Shown: piece after piece, positions 46,339 to 57,959 of the stretch
Numbering within the stretch: position 1 is the first letter of the stretch
How the letters are laid out: every line of letters starts with the position of its first letter
Source of the DNA: Hysterangium stoloniferum
Lineage: Eukaryota; Basidiomycota; Agaricomycetes; Hysterangiales; Hysterangiaceae
Direction of reading: 5' to 3'
Assembly: GCA_015178975.1 (NCBI GenBank)
Contig: WHVD01000213.1
Coordinates: 53,305-117,304 of the forward strand
Length of the DNA stretch: 64,000 nucleotides
Position numbers and translations under genes: made by a program
The notes under the pieces: model-generated
Databases searched by the model: none
Told to the model about the DNA's origin: nothing
The model's input: only the letters and a program-made list of their open reading frames with translations

Positions 46339-48440
46339 AACTTCCAGTGAAAGGCTGTTGGTATCAGCCTCACTCAGTCAGCAACGGACAGGACAAAGTT
46401 CTCTTTGTTGATCATAAGGGGAGAACATGATAGCTATCTGGTAGGGGGGTGGAATAACTAACTACCCTCAGAAAGGCCTATTGTCAATCTAATATACCTG
46501 AATTAACAATGGGATGATGGAAATAAGGTTTAAGGAATTATAAGTAGAACAAAAGGATGATCAAGGCAGAGAGATAAAATAATAGATCTTGATCGGGTCG
46601 GAATAATGTAGCCAATGTGTGGTAAGATGGGCAGGATTACACCCCTCCCCACTCTGAAAAATTGCTGTGGTGTTGAAACTTCTAGTCCACTTAACATTTC
46701 GGGGCAAAGGTAGTGGCGTGTGATTGAGCTGTGCTTTGAACGTCGAGATATGCCTTGAAATGGAGAATATATACCCAGTGATGTGCAGGGGAGGTTGTTT
46801 CATCCGGAACTGAGGCGAGCATTGAAGACAAGACGCATGAGTGAAAGGAGAAGGAAAGGGTCATCATCCGAAAAGTCATGATGTTGGGAGGCAGGGTGAA
46901 GGACGGCGAGGAGATGGCATGCAGGGTTGAGGAGGAAGCGAGGGTGAGGGCGTGTTTGAAGTCGGGTATGTTGGTGACCTCGATGGAGATGGCTGACAAG
47001 GGGATGTATGTGAGACGTGGTGGACGCGGCGGGGCTGTTCAGGCGTGTACAAGATGGGATGTGGGCTGAGACAGCGGTGCTGAAAGGTGTGCGGTCGAGA
47101 CGCTACATACGTGTGGGAGGACCAGAGGGGGCTTGCGTGAGACGGGACATGGCAGTCATGCGCAGACTTGACAGGGCGTGCAGGTGACACAACGGGGTGT
47201 GTGGGCAACAATACGGGATGGGGCGCGTGATACGGGATGGTGTCGGGTGTTGCCACAATGTAGATGTAGGTAGACATGTCATTGAGTGGACCGGACGTGT
47301 CGAAAAGTAGATAGGACACCTCGAAAAATGGGCTGGATGCGTTGTTGAGTGGGCGGGACATGTTGAGTCGCAGCAGTGCATAGAGACAATGCAGTGGGGC
47401 CTGAAGATGATGCGGGGGGACCTATAGACGATAATCTATGAAGACAGACATGTAAATCGATGCTGGCCGAAATTATTAGCAGCCTCGATTGCAATGCCGA
47501 TGTAAATTTGCCCAGGGAGATGTTGAACAAGAGAGGTGTTGAAGGATGTCACATAAGACAGCAGACACAATGAGTGTGCAGTGGACAGTAAACCGTCACA
47601 GCGAAACTGTGTGCCAGTTGTGATAGACCCTGTATGTCTTTTCGAAGAGGTGATCGGAGTATTTTGTGTAGAGGTAGTGCATGAGGACATCTCTGGCAGT
47701 GGAGACGGATTTCGGCATGGATCGAGGGGAAAGGTGCGCACAGTAAGCTGTGAAGACCAATCCGTGGACGAGATGGATGGACACATGCAGTGCGGTCTTG
47801 GAATAGATGACGAGCAGGATCGCAGCCCAGTATAATGGGGGAAGTTGAGCAGTCCTACCGCACGAATTCAAGTCGCGCAGCGTGAGCAGCGAGCTTCCAA
47901 ATCTTGGCAGTGGGGAGTATCCATGGTAGTGGTGGATATGGCATTAGTAGTTGACAGTACAACATTGGTATGCTACCATTGATATACTAATGAGTACCGG
48001 AAGATAGCACCGGAAGTGCAGTTGGCATGCGAGCGCGGGGCGTGCAGTCGCTCTGCACAAGTAGTGTGCTTCAGCCTTGTGATTGGCAAAGGTGATGGGG
48101 TATGGACGCCTTGGGTAAGACGATCCAAGACATTGTTGTCAATGTCTGCAAGTGGAATTGGACAGAGTCCGGGGTTGTCTGGCATCTGTGGGTCGGTAGT
48201 AAATGGGATCTTTTTCAATGGAGAGATGGTCCTGATGGGCGACGGGTGGCATGCAAGAAGAGCGGCTAAACCCGAATCAAGAGCATTGACACTTGTTGTA
48301 CTGGGACAGACACGGGAAACGAAATAATCGCAGCGGTGGCCTAACAATGACAAGGAGCGTACAAGGTTGACTTTTCTGGAGCCGGGACAGTTTCGGGGGA
48401 TACCGTTGAATTTGGGGTGTGTGAGGGTGCGGGAAAATTT
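46339..48440. other. CpG-rich block without recognised genes
   Basis: 46345-46420 resembles 34473-34530. From about 46700 the sequence is CpG-rich and matches nothing else in the window. Minus-strand frames at 46876-47361 (Pro/Ser/His-rich) and 47973-48452 (159 codons) are the longest. Neither shows a known domain, and the first is low-complexity. They may be a decayed gene. Confidence 0.35.
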
Positions 48441-49040
48441 CATCAACGACACCGTTGTAACATTTTGGATTTGACTGCTATTTTTTCCCTCGTTCCAGAC
48501 TAATTTGTCATATTACAGCTTAAGTTGTTGTACTAGTAAATACAGAGACAAACGGAAAATTTCAGAAGGCTAAGTCGATGTATCTTGGGGTGCGAACTTT
48601 GAACTTCTACATAGTTATGCATATGCTTGTTTGGTACTTGATGGCTAGTTCCATAATTCTTAGACATATTTCATACGCTTGGAAAAAGATATATATATAT
48701 CTAGTTCAATGGGAACTCTTGGTAGGAAGGAGCCCGTGATTTAACGGGATAAAAATATTGCCTCAGGCGGGAGTCGAACCCACAACCTCAAGAGTCTTAC
48801 CCGGTCAGAGGGACTGTAAGAATCTCACGCTCTACCGCTGAGCTACCGAAGCCTTACTTACAATATCCACATTCTATTAGATGCTGAACAACGACACCAC
48901 CGTTGTAACATTTTGGATTTGACTGCTATTTTCCAGACTTATTTGTCATACTACACCTTAATTTGTTGTACCAGTATATACAGTAATAAAAATATAAATT
49001 CATAAGGCCAAGTCAATACATCTTGGGGCGCCGATTCAGT
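48441..49040 (-). repeat. tRNA-containing repeat module, minus orientation
   Basis: Read on the minus strand, a block A (49040-48856), the tRNA, a block B (48759-48640) and a second block A (48640-48446) follow each other. Blocks A and B are the same as those at 51840-52900. Block A carries GTTACAACGGTGGTGTCG. Block B carries ATCCCGTTAAATCACGGGC. Confidence 0.75.
48760..48852 (-). tRNA. tRNA-Lys(CTT), intron-containing, diverged copy
   Basis: The cloverleaf can be folded: acceptor GCTTCGG with CTGAGGC (two wobble pairs), D arm GCTC/GAGC, anticodon stem TGAGA/TCTTG, T arm GTGGG-TTCGACT-CCCGC. A 22-nt intron follows position 37. It differs from the copy at 52043 at several stem positions and uses more G-T pairs, so it may be less efficient or a pseudogene. 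Confidence 0.65.
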
Positions 49041-49990
49041 CGTTGCCAAGTTGAACACGCAGTGTTTTACAGATACACTGACGCAGATACACTGATCGTC
49101 AAAGTGGATCCTGGTGATATGACGATAGCCGGAAGCTCCAAGAGTCATATTCCAATTTAACGATCAATCTTGTGCGGAATTCAAAGTTAAGGACCTAGGA
49201 GAGTTTAAATGGCTCTTAGGGTTCGAGATCAAATGGGATTGCACCGCAAGAACTATTTCATTTTCACGGCGTTTCGTACATTAACAAGATATTAGCGCGT
49301 TTTGGCCCACCAGCCGCAAAGCCGCTATCGACCCTCACCAGCATCTTTCCGAATCTCAATCACCTATTATGTCCTGCCAGTATGAAGACATGAAAAACAT
49401 ACCGTATCACGGGGCCATAGGTTCACTGATGTATGACCCACCCTGGATAGAGCTTTCACCCTTTCGTTGCTCTCAGTTTTTGCAGAATCCCGGTTGACAG
49501 CATTGGGAGGCTGTAAAGAGGGTGTTTAGATATCTAAAGGGAACGCGAGATCAGTGGCTTTTACTCAGAGATAGACGTGGCGACTCACAAAACGTACTTG
49601 AAGGCTTCACTGACGCGGATTGGTGACCATAAGAGCACAGGTATTCGATCTCAGGCTACGTTTTGTAAGCCTGGTGCCCCAGTCTTACGCATGTTTCTAT
49701 TCGCACGTGATCACGACATATAAGTTTTCCTTCTCTTTCTTTCCCGTTTGCTACACTGTCCTGTATCCAGTCTCGCTCTAGACAATACACCGTGGTCCTG
49801 TCAACTTGCTTGACCCACCTGTGAGCTTATTTGACAAAGCGCTTTCATGTTTCATCATAGACGGGGACCCCATCTCCTGGGGTTTTAAAAATAGCCCATT
49901 GTTGCACTATCAACGACCGAGGCAGAATACATTGCTGCCACTCGCACGATTTATTTCGACGTGACAACTACGTAGATGAATTGATCTTAT
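49041..49990 (+). pseudogene. Ty1/copia reverse transcriptase and RNase H remnant
   Basis: Plus-strand segments in shifting frames match the copia RT C-terminus and RNase H: FKVKDLGEFKWLLGFEI (about 49185), YEDMKNIPYHGAIGSLMY (about 49380), HWEAVKRVFRYLKGTRD (about 49502), LEGFTDADW (about 49602) and VALSTTEAEYIAA (about 49900). Frameshifts and stops abound. CpG is less depleted than in the 22-35 kb block. Confidence 0.8.
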
Positions 49991-50981
49991 AAATGCATCC
50001 CATAGGTATAAGCGTGCCCTACTTGGGTAGGAGCCGCATCGTACCCGCAGTAGTACGTTTACAAATGACGGCCAGTTGTCGGTGTCCTTGAATAGATAAC
50101 CTTTTTCTTTTGAGGGGGGGGAGGCAGAATTACTTGGAGACAACAACTGTGTCTCAACTTAAAAAAAAGAAGAGTTCGACACTGTAGATATCATACCACA
50201 CAAAGGTAAATTTCCATTAGGACACAAATACGCACTGTGTCGCAGTACGTCCCTGGTTTCCCACCACAGCTCTGACGGCATTCTTACAGATTAAATATTT
50301 TTGGAGAACATACTTCACATGATACATCGTGTGGGAAAGGCCAGTGTATTTGTAGATGGTCCTGGAGGGCTCAATGTGTATTTGAAGTAGATATATTGTC
50401 CGCGGAGGTTCCTGTGACATCTTCAACGAATTTGTACCGCAATTATTGCTTCTAAAAACGAAATAATTATTGGAGAAAGATAAATACCGACAAATATGGA
50501 GCCAGGGACGTCGAGGACTCTCCTGAGGTTCTTGAACACGTTGCGGCGCCTCACTTCAAGAAATATACCCATAATACTTGAGTACCGCATAGTGAAACGA
50601 GATCCATCCTGAAGTGATGCGCATGCGTCTAATAATCAGGTTACGATCGAAAGAAGTACTAATTGTCGGAATTTTGACATGTTCTATCAGATATCGTTTT
50701 CGAAGGCGGTCATACGTCATGATCATTTCCTTCAGTTTTAAAGCAAGAGAAGGGTACATAAATCCATCATTATTCTTTGTGAGCGATTTCTATTGTCTGT
50801 GAATAATCAAAGGGTGCGCCTTAAGTGTCCGGGCAACCCTGGCCGGGGGTCCCTTTGTCAATTGAATAGCATCTAACACTATTCTTTGCCAAACATGTCG
50901 AAACATCATGATTTGTATATAACCTTGACCCCTGCTCACAGAAACGACGCAGGCAATTCACTCTCTCTCCCTCTTACTCTC
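49991..50981. other. Unassigned sequence
   Basis: No gene or repeat recognised. A TATA-like TATATAA lies at 50916-50922, before the small frame that follows. Confidence 0.35.
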
Positions 50982-51227
50982 ATGAGGTCGCTCGAGGGCC
51001 CTTTCAAGGAGGACGCTCGATTTCAGTAACGGTCTAGCCAGCGTCCGGCAGCGACTGCTTCAGCTGCTCAACCCTATGGCGAAACTGCGCACAGGAATTG
51101 GGTGTTCGTCTTGGTTGTTGTAGTTGCTATCCTCTGCACCGTCTGAACTGGTCACTTGCTCCTCGAGTGGGTGGACAGTGACAACTTTACGGGCACGATA
51201 GAGAGACGCAATTTGGACTTTGTTTGA
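50982..51227 (+). pseudogene. Possible small single-pass membrane protein, interrupted by stops
   Basis: From ATG 50982, 60 bp below a TATA box and after a CTCTCTCTCCCTC leader, one frame runs 82 codons to a TGA at 51227 but contains a TAA after 15 codons and a TGA after 53. The middle part has a clear membrane segment (NWVFVLVVVVAILCTV) and then EWVDSDNFTGTIERR. The unbroken frame on both sides of the stops suggests a recently decayed gene or an unseen intron. Family not recognised. Confidence 0.35.
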
Positions 51228-51839
51228 TTTTATGGGGTCATGAGATGAGGAGGGATTGTCTGCCCCTTCCCCCCCCGGTCAGTTATTCTCTTTTTGCTTC
51301 ACATTGTATTAACCATCTCTTTCTCTGAGGTATGACTGCCAACTCAGACGTTGCCTATATCCCATGTTAGTGCGACATCAGCTCCAAACTATAAGTACGA
51401 TCCGATCATTGTCCTGTATCTTTCAACTTGTCGTACGGGCATAAGTACCTTCATGTGATCAATGCCAGTAAAGTCTGTCTGGGAAACAAGAGCTCATTAG
51501 GTCCCAATGTGCAAACTATAGATTTAAGTTTGGACAGGAGACTAACTATTCATTTGACCACCCCGGTGCGTATTTCACGTTACATGAGGCCTATGTATTT
51601 TTGTTTAGTCCTTATCTATTTACAACGACTCAGTGAGACAAACGGAAAGTTATACGGTCTAGGAACAGTATTATGCATACTTCAACAGGAGCAACCCTAC
51701 TTAGATTTGTCGCCAGTCATACTACAGAGGAAGGCCACCTTTAGTTGCAGTGTTGGGATAGCATAGCGGCGGTCCCGGTAATGGTTGGAGCAACTCTACT
51801 TGCCACTAAGTGCCAAACATGCATATGCATAGCTATGTA
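51228..51839. other. Unassigned sequence
   Basis: A 112-codon frame (51428-51766, +) begins with TTG rather than ATG and has no recognised domain. Nothing else seen. Confidence 0.35.
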
Positions 51840-52042
51840 AAAGTTCAAAGTTCTCACCCCAAGATATATCGACTTAGCCTTCTGAATTTTTCCGTTTGTC
51901 ACTGTATACTAGTACAACAAATTAAGGTGTAACATGACAAATAAGTCTGGAATGAGGGAAAAAATAGCAGGTTCAAATCCAGAACGTTACAACGGTGGTG
52001 TCGTCGCTCAGTATCTATTAGAATGTAAGCTTTGTAAATATG

Positions 52043-52135
52043 GCCTCGGTAGCTCAACGGTAGAGCGTAAGATTCTTACAGTCCCTCTGACCGGGTAAGA
52101 GTCTTAAGGCCGTGGGTTCGACTCCCGCCCGAGGC
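52043..52135 (+). tRNA. tRNA-Lys(CTT) with 22-nt intron
   Basis: Acceptor GCCTCGG pairs perfectly with CCGAGGC. D arm GCTC-AACGGTA-GAGC. Anticodon stem TAAGA/TCTTA with loop TTCTTA and anticodon CTT. Intron at 52079-52100, in the canonical place after position 37. T arm GTGGG-TTCGACT-CCCGC. The anticodon region (CTTAC) can pair with GTAAG in the intron, as expected for spliceable eukaryotic pre-tRNA. Decoding as Lys rests on this fold. Confidence 0.8.
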
Positions 52136-52480
52136 AATATTTTTATCCCGTTAAATCACGGGCTCCTTCCTACCAAGAGTTCCCATTGAACTAGATATAT
52201 ATATCTTTTTCCAAGCGTATGAAATACGTTTAAGAATTATGAAACTAGCCATCAAGTACCAAACAAGCATATGCATAACTATGTAAAAGTTCAAAGTTCG
52301 CACATCGACTTAGCCTTATGAATTTTTCTTTTTGTCATTGTAAAATAAATACTTGTACAACAAAAGTAAGGTGCAGTATCACAATGTCTGAAGTACGGAA
52401 AAAAATAACAGAGTCAAATGTACAACGTTATACCGGTGTTGTTGTTCAATATCTGTTGGAATGTAGGGGTTACAATTAAC

Positions 52481-52770
52481 GCCTTGTTAGCTTAGTCGGT
52501 TGAGCGTTACATCAGGAAAGTGGGAAGATCAGTAAGTATGCCGTCTATATTGTCTAGAGCCATCTAGGAGAGCTAGCTAGCTCGGCTAGACACGGCTAGA
52601 CACACTACTTTTGCGAGATCCTTATTTACTAGTGGGTAATAAAGCTTTCTATAGATCTAGGGAGTCTATATAATGGGTGTGGATATTTCCAAATCCCTGA
52701 TGTAGAATCGAATAGTTGCTCCTCCCGTGACGGGACCATTAGTCTTGCGGGTTCGATTCCTGCCCGAAGC
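52481..52770 (+). pseudogene. tRNA-like sequence split by a ~200-bp insertion
   Basis: The 5' part (52481-52510) has GCCTTGTTAGCTTAGTCGG and the 3' part (52741-52770) has GCGGGTTCGATTCCTGC then CCGAAGC, with block A and block B flanks as for the intact tRNAs. The parts are separated by sequence rich in CTAG/GCTAGAC repeats. The acceptor ends no longer pair, so it is not functional. Confidence 0.65.
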
Positions 52771-52900
52771 AATCTTTTTATCCCATTAAATCACAGACTC
52801 CTTTCTACCAGGAGTTCCCATTGAAGCAGGTATATGTTTCTTTTACCAAGCGTGTGAAATATGTTTAAGAATTACGGATAGCCATTAAGTACTAACCATG

Positions 52901-55356
52901 CTTATGCAGAGCTATATAGAAGTTCAAAGTTGGGGGGAGACAAAGCTCCTTGTAGAATACAACTTCTGACTAAGTACTGTAAAGTTCTATACTACCTAGC
53001 CTATTTTCCCTCGAGTAAATAGAATATCAACCTGGTAAGATAGTATACACTCTAATCTATGAAATATTTGCCAGCTTAGACATGAAATATTCACATTTGA
53101 TGCAAACCACCTAATTGATAAACGAAAACGAGAAGTTCTTTTCACAAAGACGGTAATTCTGTGTAAGACGTTCATGTACACTTCATGCTTCTGAGAAAGG
53201 ATCCCAGAATGTGGCTACCATCTCATAAACGAAAACTCGAGAGTTTCCAGATCATTAAATCTCACAATACCTGCACTTGAATTGGAATTGACGAGGATTT
53301 AGTCGGGTGGCTATGCACAAAAGGCAGAAATAATATTTCTGGAAATTAACAGATGCCCCAAACGAGAGCTACAAACGGGCTCCCGCCCCATTAGATAATG
53401 ACTCAGACGTTGGAAAATAAATCGAAACATTGCACAGAGTTTACATAAAAATATGGTCTGTGATAAATCTAAGATCCCGCATACCACCAAACCTACTCCC
53501 CCCCAGGAGTGAACGAGAACGCGCTGCCACCGCACTTTGCTCCTTATGCAGTTGGGAGCCCCTGAGAGATTAACTGATTGGAAGGCTAAATATCATTCCA
53601 TGAATAATGTGAGAGTTTTTGGTCTTATCCTATGGCACAACTTGAAATAGATAATGAAATCCTCCACGTGGCAACACAAGACGATTCAATCATATACGGG
53701 TCAAAATGTGGATGACTGGGGGCCGTCAGTTTTTTTATGGAAAAAGCTAAACTACAAGTATATCACAGCTGCTGGTAATTCGATTCTGCATTTCATCTCA
53801 TCAAAGTCCGTCTTTGGGAATGCCGCAGTGGCCCCCCTTCCCAACCTACACTCTAGCTGTTGCCTTCTCAAATAGGCGATCGAAGTCTGAGAGAAGTCTG
53901 CCTTTCCGAAGGAATAGTGCAAGTGGTAGGGTGACAGGCAAATCCAATAAGAGACCGCCAGTTCAAAGGGTAACAACTTATTGCCGGGGGGATCTCAGAA
54001 ATAAGTTCTGGTTGTGTCTTTGCTTACTTGGGGTATTACAGCAATCGATGAGACTATCCGATTACTATTCCAATTGTTTCATAAGTACGAAAAGCCAAGC
54101 CCATGATAAAAAGAGCAAGAATTTGATATAATAATGCTAAAACTTTGAATGGAAGCTGTAGTGTCGATGCTTCTATCCGCCATTTCTACTGTCAAAATAT
54201 TTGAAATGATTACTGTGAGCTCCTTTGTCCGCTGAAACGTTCGTTGCGACTAGCATGACAGATCTAGATTTGTCTGCCCCTTGTCTCTTTCTCATTGTTC
54301 TTTCACTACACTGGGCCCATGGGAATGATGCTATGACGATCTCATGTCGGATCTGTTACATATTCTGACGAGTCGAACATGAGTGAGTATGGCAAATGGA
54401 GCCATCTATAACAAACTGTATTACAGGATCTAATTGGAAATATATTCATCACCAACCAGAATCTTAAATCAAGAACTCCGGGTCGGTAAAAGTACAATAC
54501 AGGTGTACCAAGCATGCATCGACCGACCTGGGGGTCATATGAAGGTAGTAAAACTGCCTGCCCCTCGCAATGTGAGATTATTTTTTCGATGTGTTCTTGT
54601 AGCCTCAACTAATTGGTTTCAAATGCTTAGTAGTAACTTGAGCTCTCTCATCGCCCCAAAAATAAGCGAGCTGAGCCCCGAGAGAAGTTGATGGGAGCAA
54701 GTCATATATAGAATGGGGCGAAGCATCGATAAATTGAAAAATGCCACAGCGGTTACGTTTGTGAGTCAAAAAAAAGAATGCACATGGTTATGATAAGGAC
54801 CCGAGCCACGGTTAGAACCAGATGGAAATGGAGCGTGACTCGAACTGCAGGAAAACATGACTTTCGCGTGGTTCAGGCTCCAATCTTCCCATAATAGGCG
54901 GGTGGATGTGTATAATCTGCGTTTCTGCCTAAATATGTGTTCATGGGCGCCGGCTCTCATCTAGTGAGCTCATCTCTAAGGCTGGAGCAAGCACAACGGC
55001 TAGCGTATATGCCCACCGAAAAATAAAGAGCAATTAGGCAGCCAATTCCTTACTAGTAATGGCTCCGGTATGGACAACCAAATACTATTTCTTGCTCTTT
55101 CCCCTAGAATTGAATTAGTCATTGGTTTTGACAATAAGGATCATGCGGGGTGTTTCCCGATATTGGAACACAGCTCGTTCTCGAAGTATGCATTCAACAT
55201 GCCGATCTACTTCTCACCGAAGTCTCAGGTTGACACATCCCATAATGGAATATCTGAACGACACGTGTTTCACACGCACTGCCCTAGCTTCTCGTGTTCA
55301 ATGACGAAATCTTAAATAGGCAATTCTTCGATTTCATAATACAACACCTGAGGGGG
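52901..55356 (+). other. 5' region of the copy 6 segment
   Basis: 53040-55356 is the inverted counterpart of 11276-13600. No gene called: frames seen here (for example 53654-53875 and 55070-55315 on the plus strand) are not kept in frame, or are only weakly kept, in the other copies. Confidence 0.55.
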
Positions 55357-55362
55357 TATAAA
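55357..55362 (+). promoter_or_regulatory. TATA box of copy 6
   Basis: GGGGGTATAAATC, 59 bp upstream of the ATG at 55421, conserved in the matching position of copies 1, 2 and 7. Confidence 0.65.
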
Positions 55363-55420
55363 TCAGCGTGCATGCCTTCCACAATCATTGTTTTCCCTCG
55401 TCTTCTAAGTGTACTCCGGA

Positions 55421-57959
55421 ATGTCCGCCCAGAAACAGACATTATCGTATCAAACCTGTAGCAACCAATCCGTGTTGGGTTCCACCCCCTCTCAGGTTGA
55501 TGTTGTAACGTAGGCTCGTTTCAATCATCTACCATGATTCACATTTTTTACTGTCGTTTCACTCGCAGGCTGGGTGACATCGCTTTGTACGAAGAATTCT
55601 CTCCAAATACTGCCCAACCCGAAGAAAGTGGCTTGTAAGTCTCAATTTAACAAAAACGTATAAGTCTTAGAAGATATTTTCAGACCGTATTTCGACTTCG
55701 GCTTTGGGGATACCTTTCCTCAGGTGGTAGACTGGAATATCAACGGGTATCTGTTGCGCTCTATTAGATTACTGTCATTCTCATATCACTATACAGTCAA
55801 TCAATGGGAGAGTCGAGTTCCGTAATGGACTCTAGTGTTTTAGGCGGGTGTTACCCAAATCCTTCGCCTGAAACAGGTTCACCGTTCGATCTCATTCCAT
55901 CGACATCTCATCCGTTGATGTGAGGTTCATCGCGTACAAATTTGAAGTTGGACTAAACCTGTACAGTGCTCTGACAGACCTCTCCCATTCTCCAACACCC
56001 GAGGTGTCGTCTCCCACCAGGTGCGTCTAGCTATCTGTATCATTACTACATTTCTTTTCCTGACACCACATTGAAGTTACTTAGGATGGTCGTCTCATAT
56101 TTCACCGGGCGTCGGTGGTCAGTATCAGCCTACGAGAAGCATTGGTGGTCCACAATCTAGGATGACGGGTGAGTATTGTGACTTGGGTCCCGGTGCTAGT
56201 CATTGTGTTAGGTATTCCTGCATTCGAACCTGCCGTATTTACCATTTGACTGGATTTTGAAGTTCTTCGTTGGAAACTCACTGTGACCGCGAGTGTGAGC
56301 CGTCAACAGGAGTTGACGACGTGTTTGGTTTCCCCTATGGAGTAAATGACCATTCACACCATAACCAGGCACCGGGAAGCGGCTATTCGCACCATGGGGG
56401 ATATTCTGAGCGACATTTAGGTAGCTCTATATCCAAAAGGTCGTCAAAAGTACGATTCAATCCAATGGAGAAATACGATTTTCACCAAAGGTGAGTTTAT
56501 GTTTCGCAATGGCTGCTGAATCCCTCTCAGAATTATTCTCCAGATCAGCACGAGCTATAATAAGTGCTATCCGTACGGCTGGGCCCGGGCCATCTGCACC
56601 CGAGCCATCTGCACATCCGAGTCGACCGATTGGGCCAGATCGCATACATCCGGGGAATTTCAACATCCCTCACATGGGATACAACAGTTGGTCCGGTAAT
56701 GAGTAAGCCCTATCTTGAAAATTTTCTTTGATCGTTTACTCACGGGTCTCTAGTCCGGCGATACCTCATCCCCAGCAAAGCCATCCTGCTTCCATGGAAC
56801 ATATTCAACCAGGAGGAAATTATCCGTCGATGTCGCAGTTGGCATATCAAGAGTTTGTATTGCCTATGACATCGAACTGGTACGTGTGTTCTCACTCACA
56901 ATGAATGCATGCTTATTATCTCTTCATGTTTGCTAGTAGTGACGGAGGAAGTTCAGGATCATGGACCCGGTCTCTGTCTCCAGATAGTCAACCGGTTATA
57001 CACGCAGGAAGCCGAAATATGTTGTATGTACTGTACTGGTAGCTCGTTATTACAGTTTCATTGAAATTTCACAGCTCAATCCCACATGAGACGCAAAATG
57101 ATGCGTCATCTGAATCATGGGAGGTATCGGCTAATGTTTTGGTCGACGGTGTATTGTATGTGTTTTATAAACAAATATCTAATAACCAGTATCTAACCCT
57201 ATGTCCGACAGCAATACATCCGCCGGCCAACAAAATATTTTTGAAGATCTCGGACCATCGCTGGAAGAAGAAATGCGTCTCACCGGCGACAGTGAGAGAA
57301 TCAACATTTGCGAGCCAGGCGGAAGAGCGTCTGCAGAGCATCTTTCGATCCTACAGTGTCCAAGTTCGTTTTACCAACCACCACCACCACAACAGAAAGC
57401 ACAACCGTCACAACCAACACAACCATTGTTCCCAGTTCCATCCTACTCACTTCCCCCCATCTCGTCTGAATCCCTATTGTCTTCTTCGCCTACACGGAAA
57501 AGAGGTGCAGCACCAGGGCCTTTGCTGCCTTGCCCTTGGGGCATGCTGTACAAAACGAACGGCGAGGAATACCGCTGCTCACTCAGTGAGAGCATGGTGG
57601 ACAGATATAAAGTGCTGCAGCATTGGGCGCGGCAGCATGTCGCTAACGAGGTGTTCGCAATCCGTCGAAAGATCATCGAAATGAAAGATGCGAGCATCGT
57701 GAACACTCAATGGAAACTGGAGACTGCCGTTCTTCATCTAGGGCTCTGTCCGAATCCCGAGTGCGACACTGAAAGCCCTATGACAGTAGGGAAGAATAGG
57801 TCAAAACTAAGACAGCAGCATATAACGAACCACCCGAGCTGCGAGGATTTTTTTGACCACAGCGTCGGGAAGAGGGAGAAAGGAAAAGCCGGAAGGCGGG
57901 AAATATATGGGAATGGGGAGATGGGGAGGCTTTTGGGTTATGTGTCGCCCAAATTTTGA
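55421..57959 (+). CDS. Intact 12-exon gene, tandem C2H2-like zinc-finger protein, 652 aa (copy 6)
   Basis: Exons: 55421-55509, 55569-55634, 55684-55746, 55797-55919, 55967-56020, 56077-56211, 56263-56490, 56544-56702, 56754-56879, 56937-57023, 57075-57155 and 57212-57959. They sum to 1959 nt. All introns are GT-AG and phase 2, 47-59 nt long, with CTAAC/CTGAC-like branch sites in several. The start was chosen because the frame is open from this ATG, and it lies below the TATA box. Finger 1 is C511-x14-C526-x14-H541-x4-H546 (CPWGMLYKTNGEEYRC, HWARQH). Finger 2 is C583-x4-C588-x18-H607-x3-H611. A basic cluster follows at 621-634. Differences from copy 1 are few and include a three-residue variable window at 412-414. 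Nuclear nucleic-acid binding is inferred; targets are unknown. Confidence 0.82.

Larger units (their letters stand above)
51840..52900 (+). repeat. tRNA-containing repeat modules, two in tandem
   Basis: Order: block A (51840-52042), tRNA (52043-52135), block B (52138-52262), block A (52262-52480), split tRNA-like (52481-52770), block B (52771-52890). The period is about 440 bp before the insertion in the second tRNA. The same module lies inverted at 48441-49040. Confidence 0.8.

Noticed and set aside
46876..47361. 161-codon Pro/Ser/His-rich minus-strand frame
   Set aside because: Low-complexity composition, overlapping equally long frames, no domain; left as unassigned.
51428..51766. 112-codon frame
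   Set aside because: Starts with TTG, has no domain and no visible splice structure.
54434..54691. 85-codon frame upstream of copy 6
   Set aside because: It begins with TTG, and the equivalent frame in copy 1 is shifted by sequence differences, so coding is unlikely.
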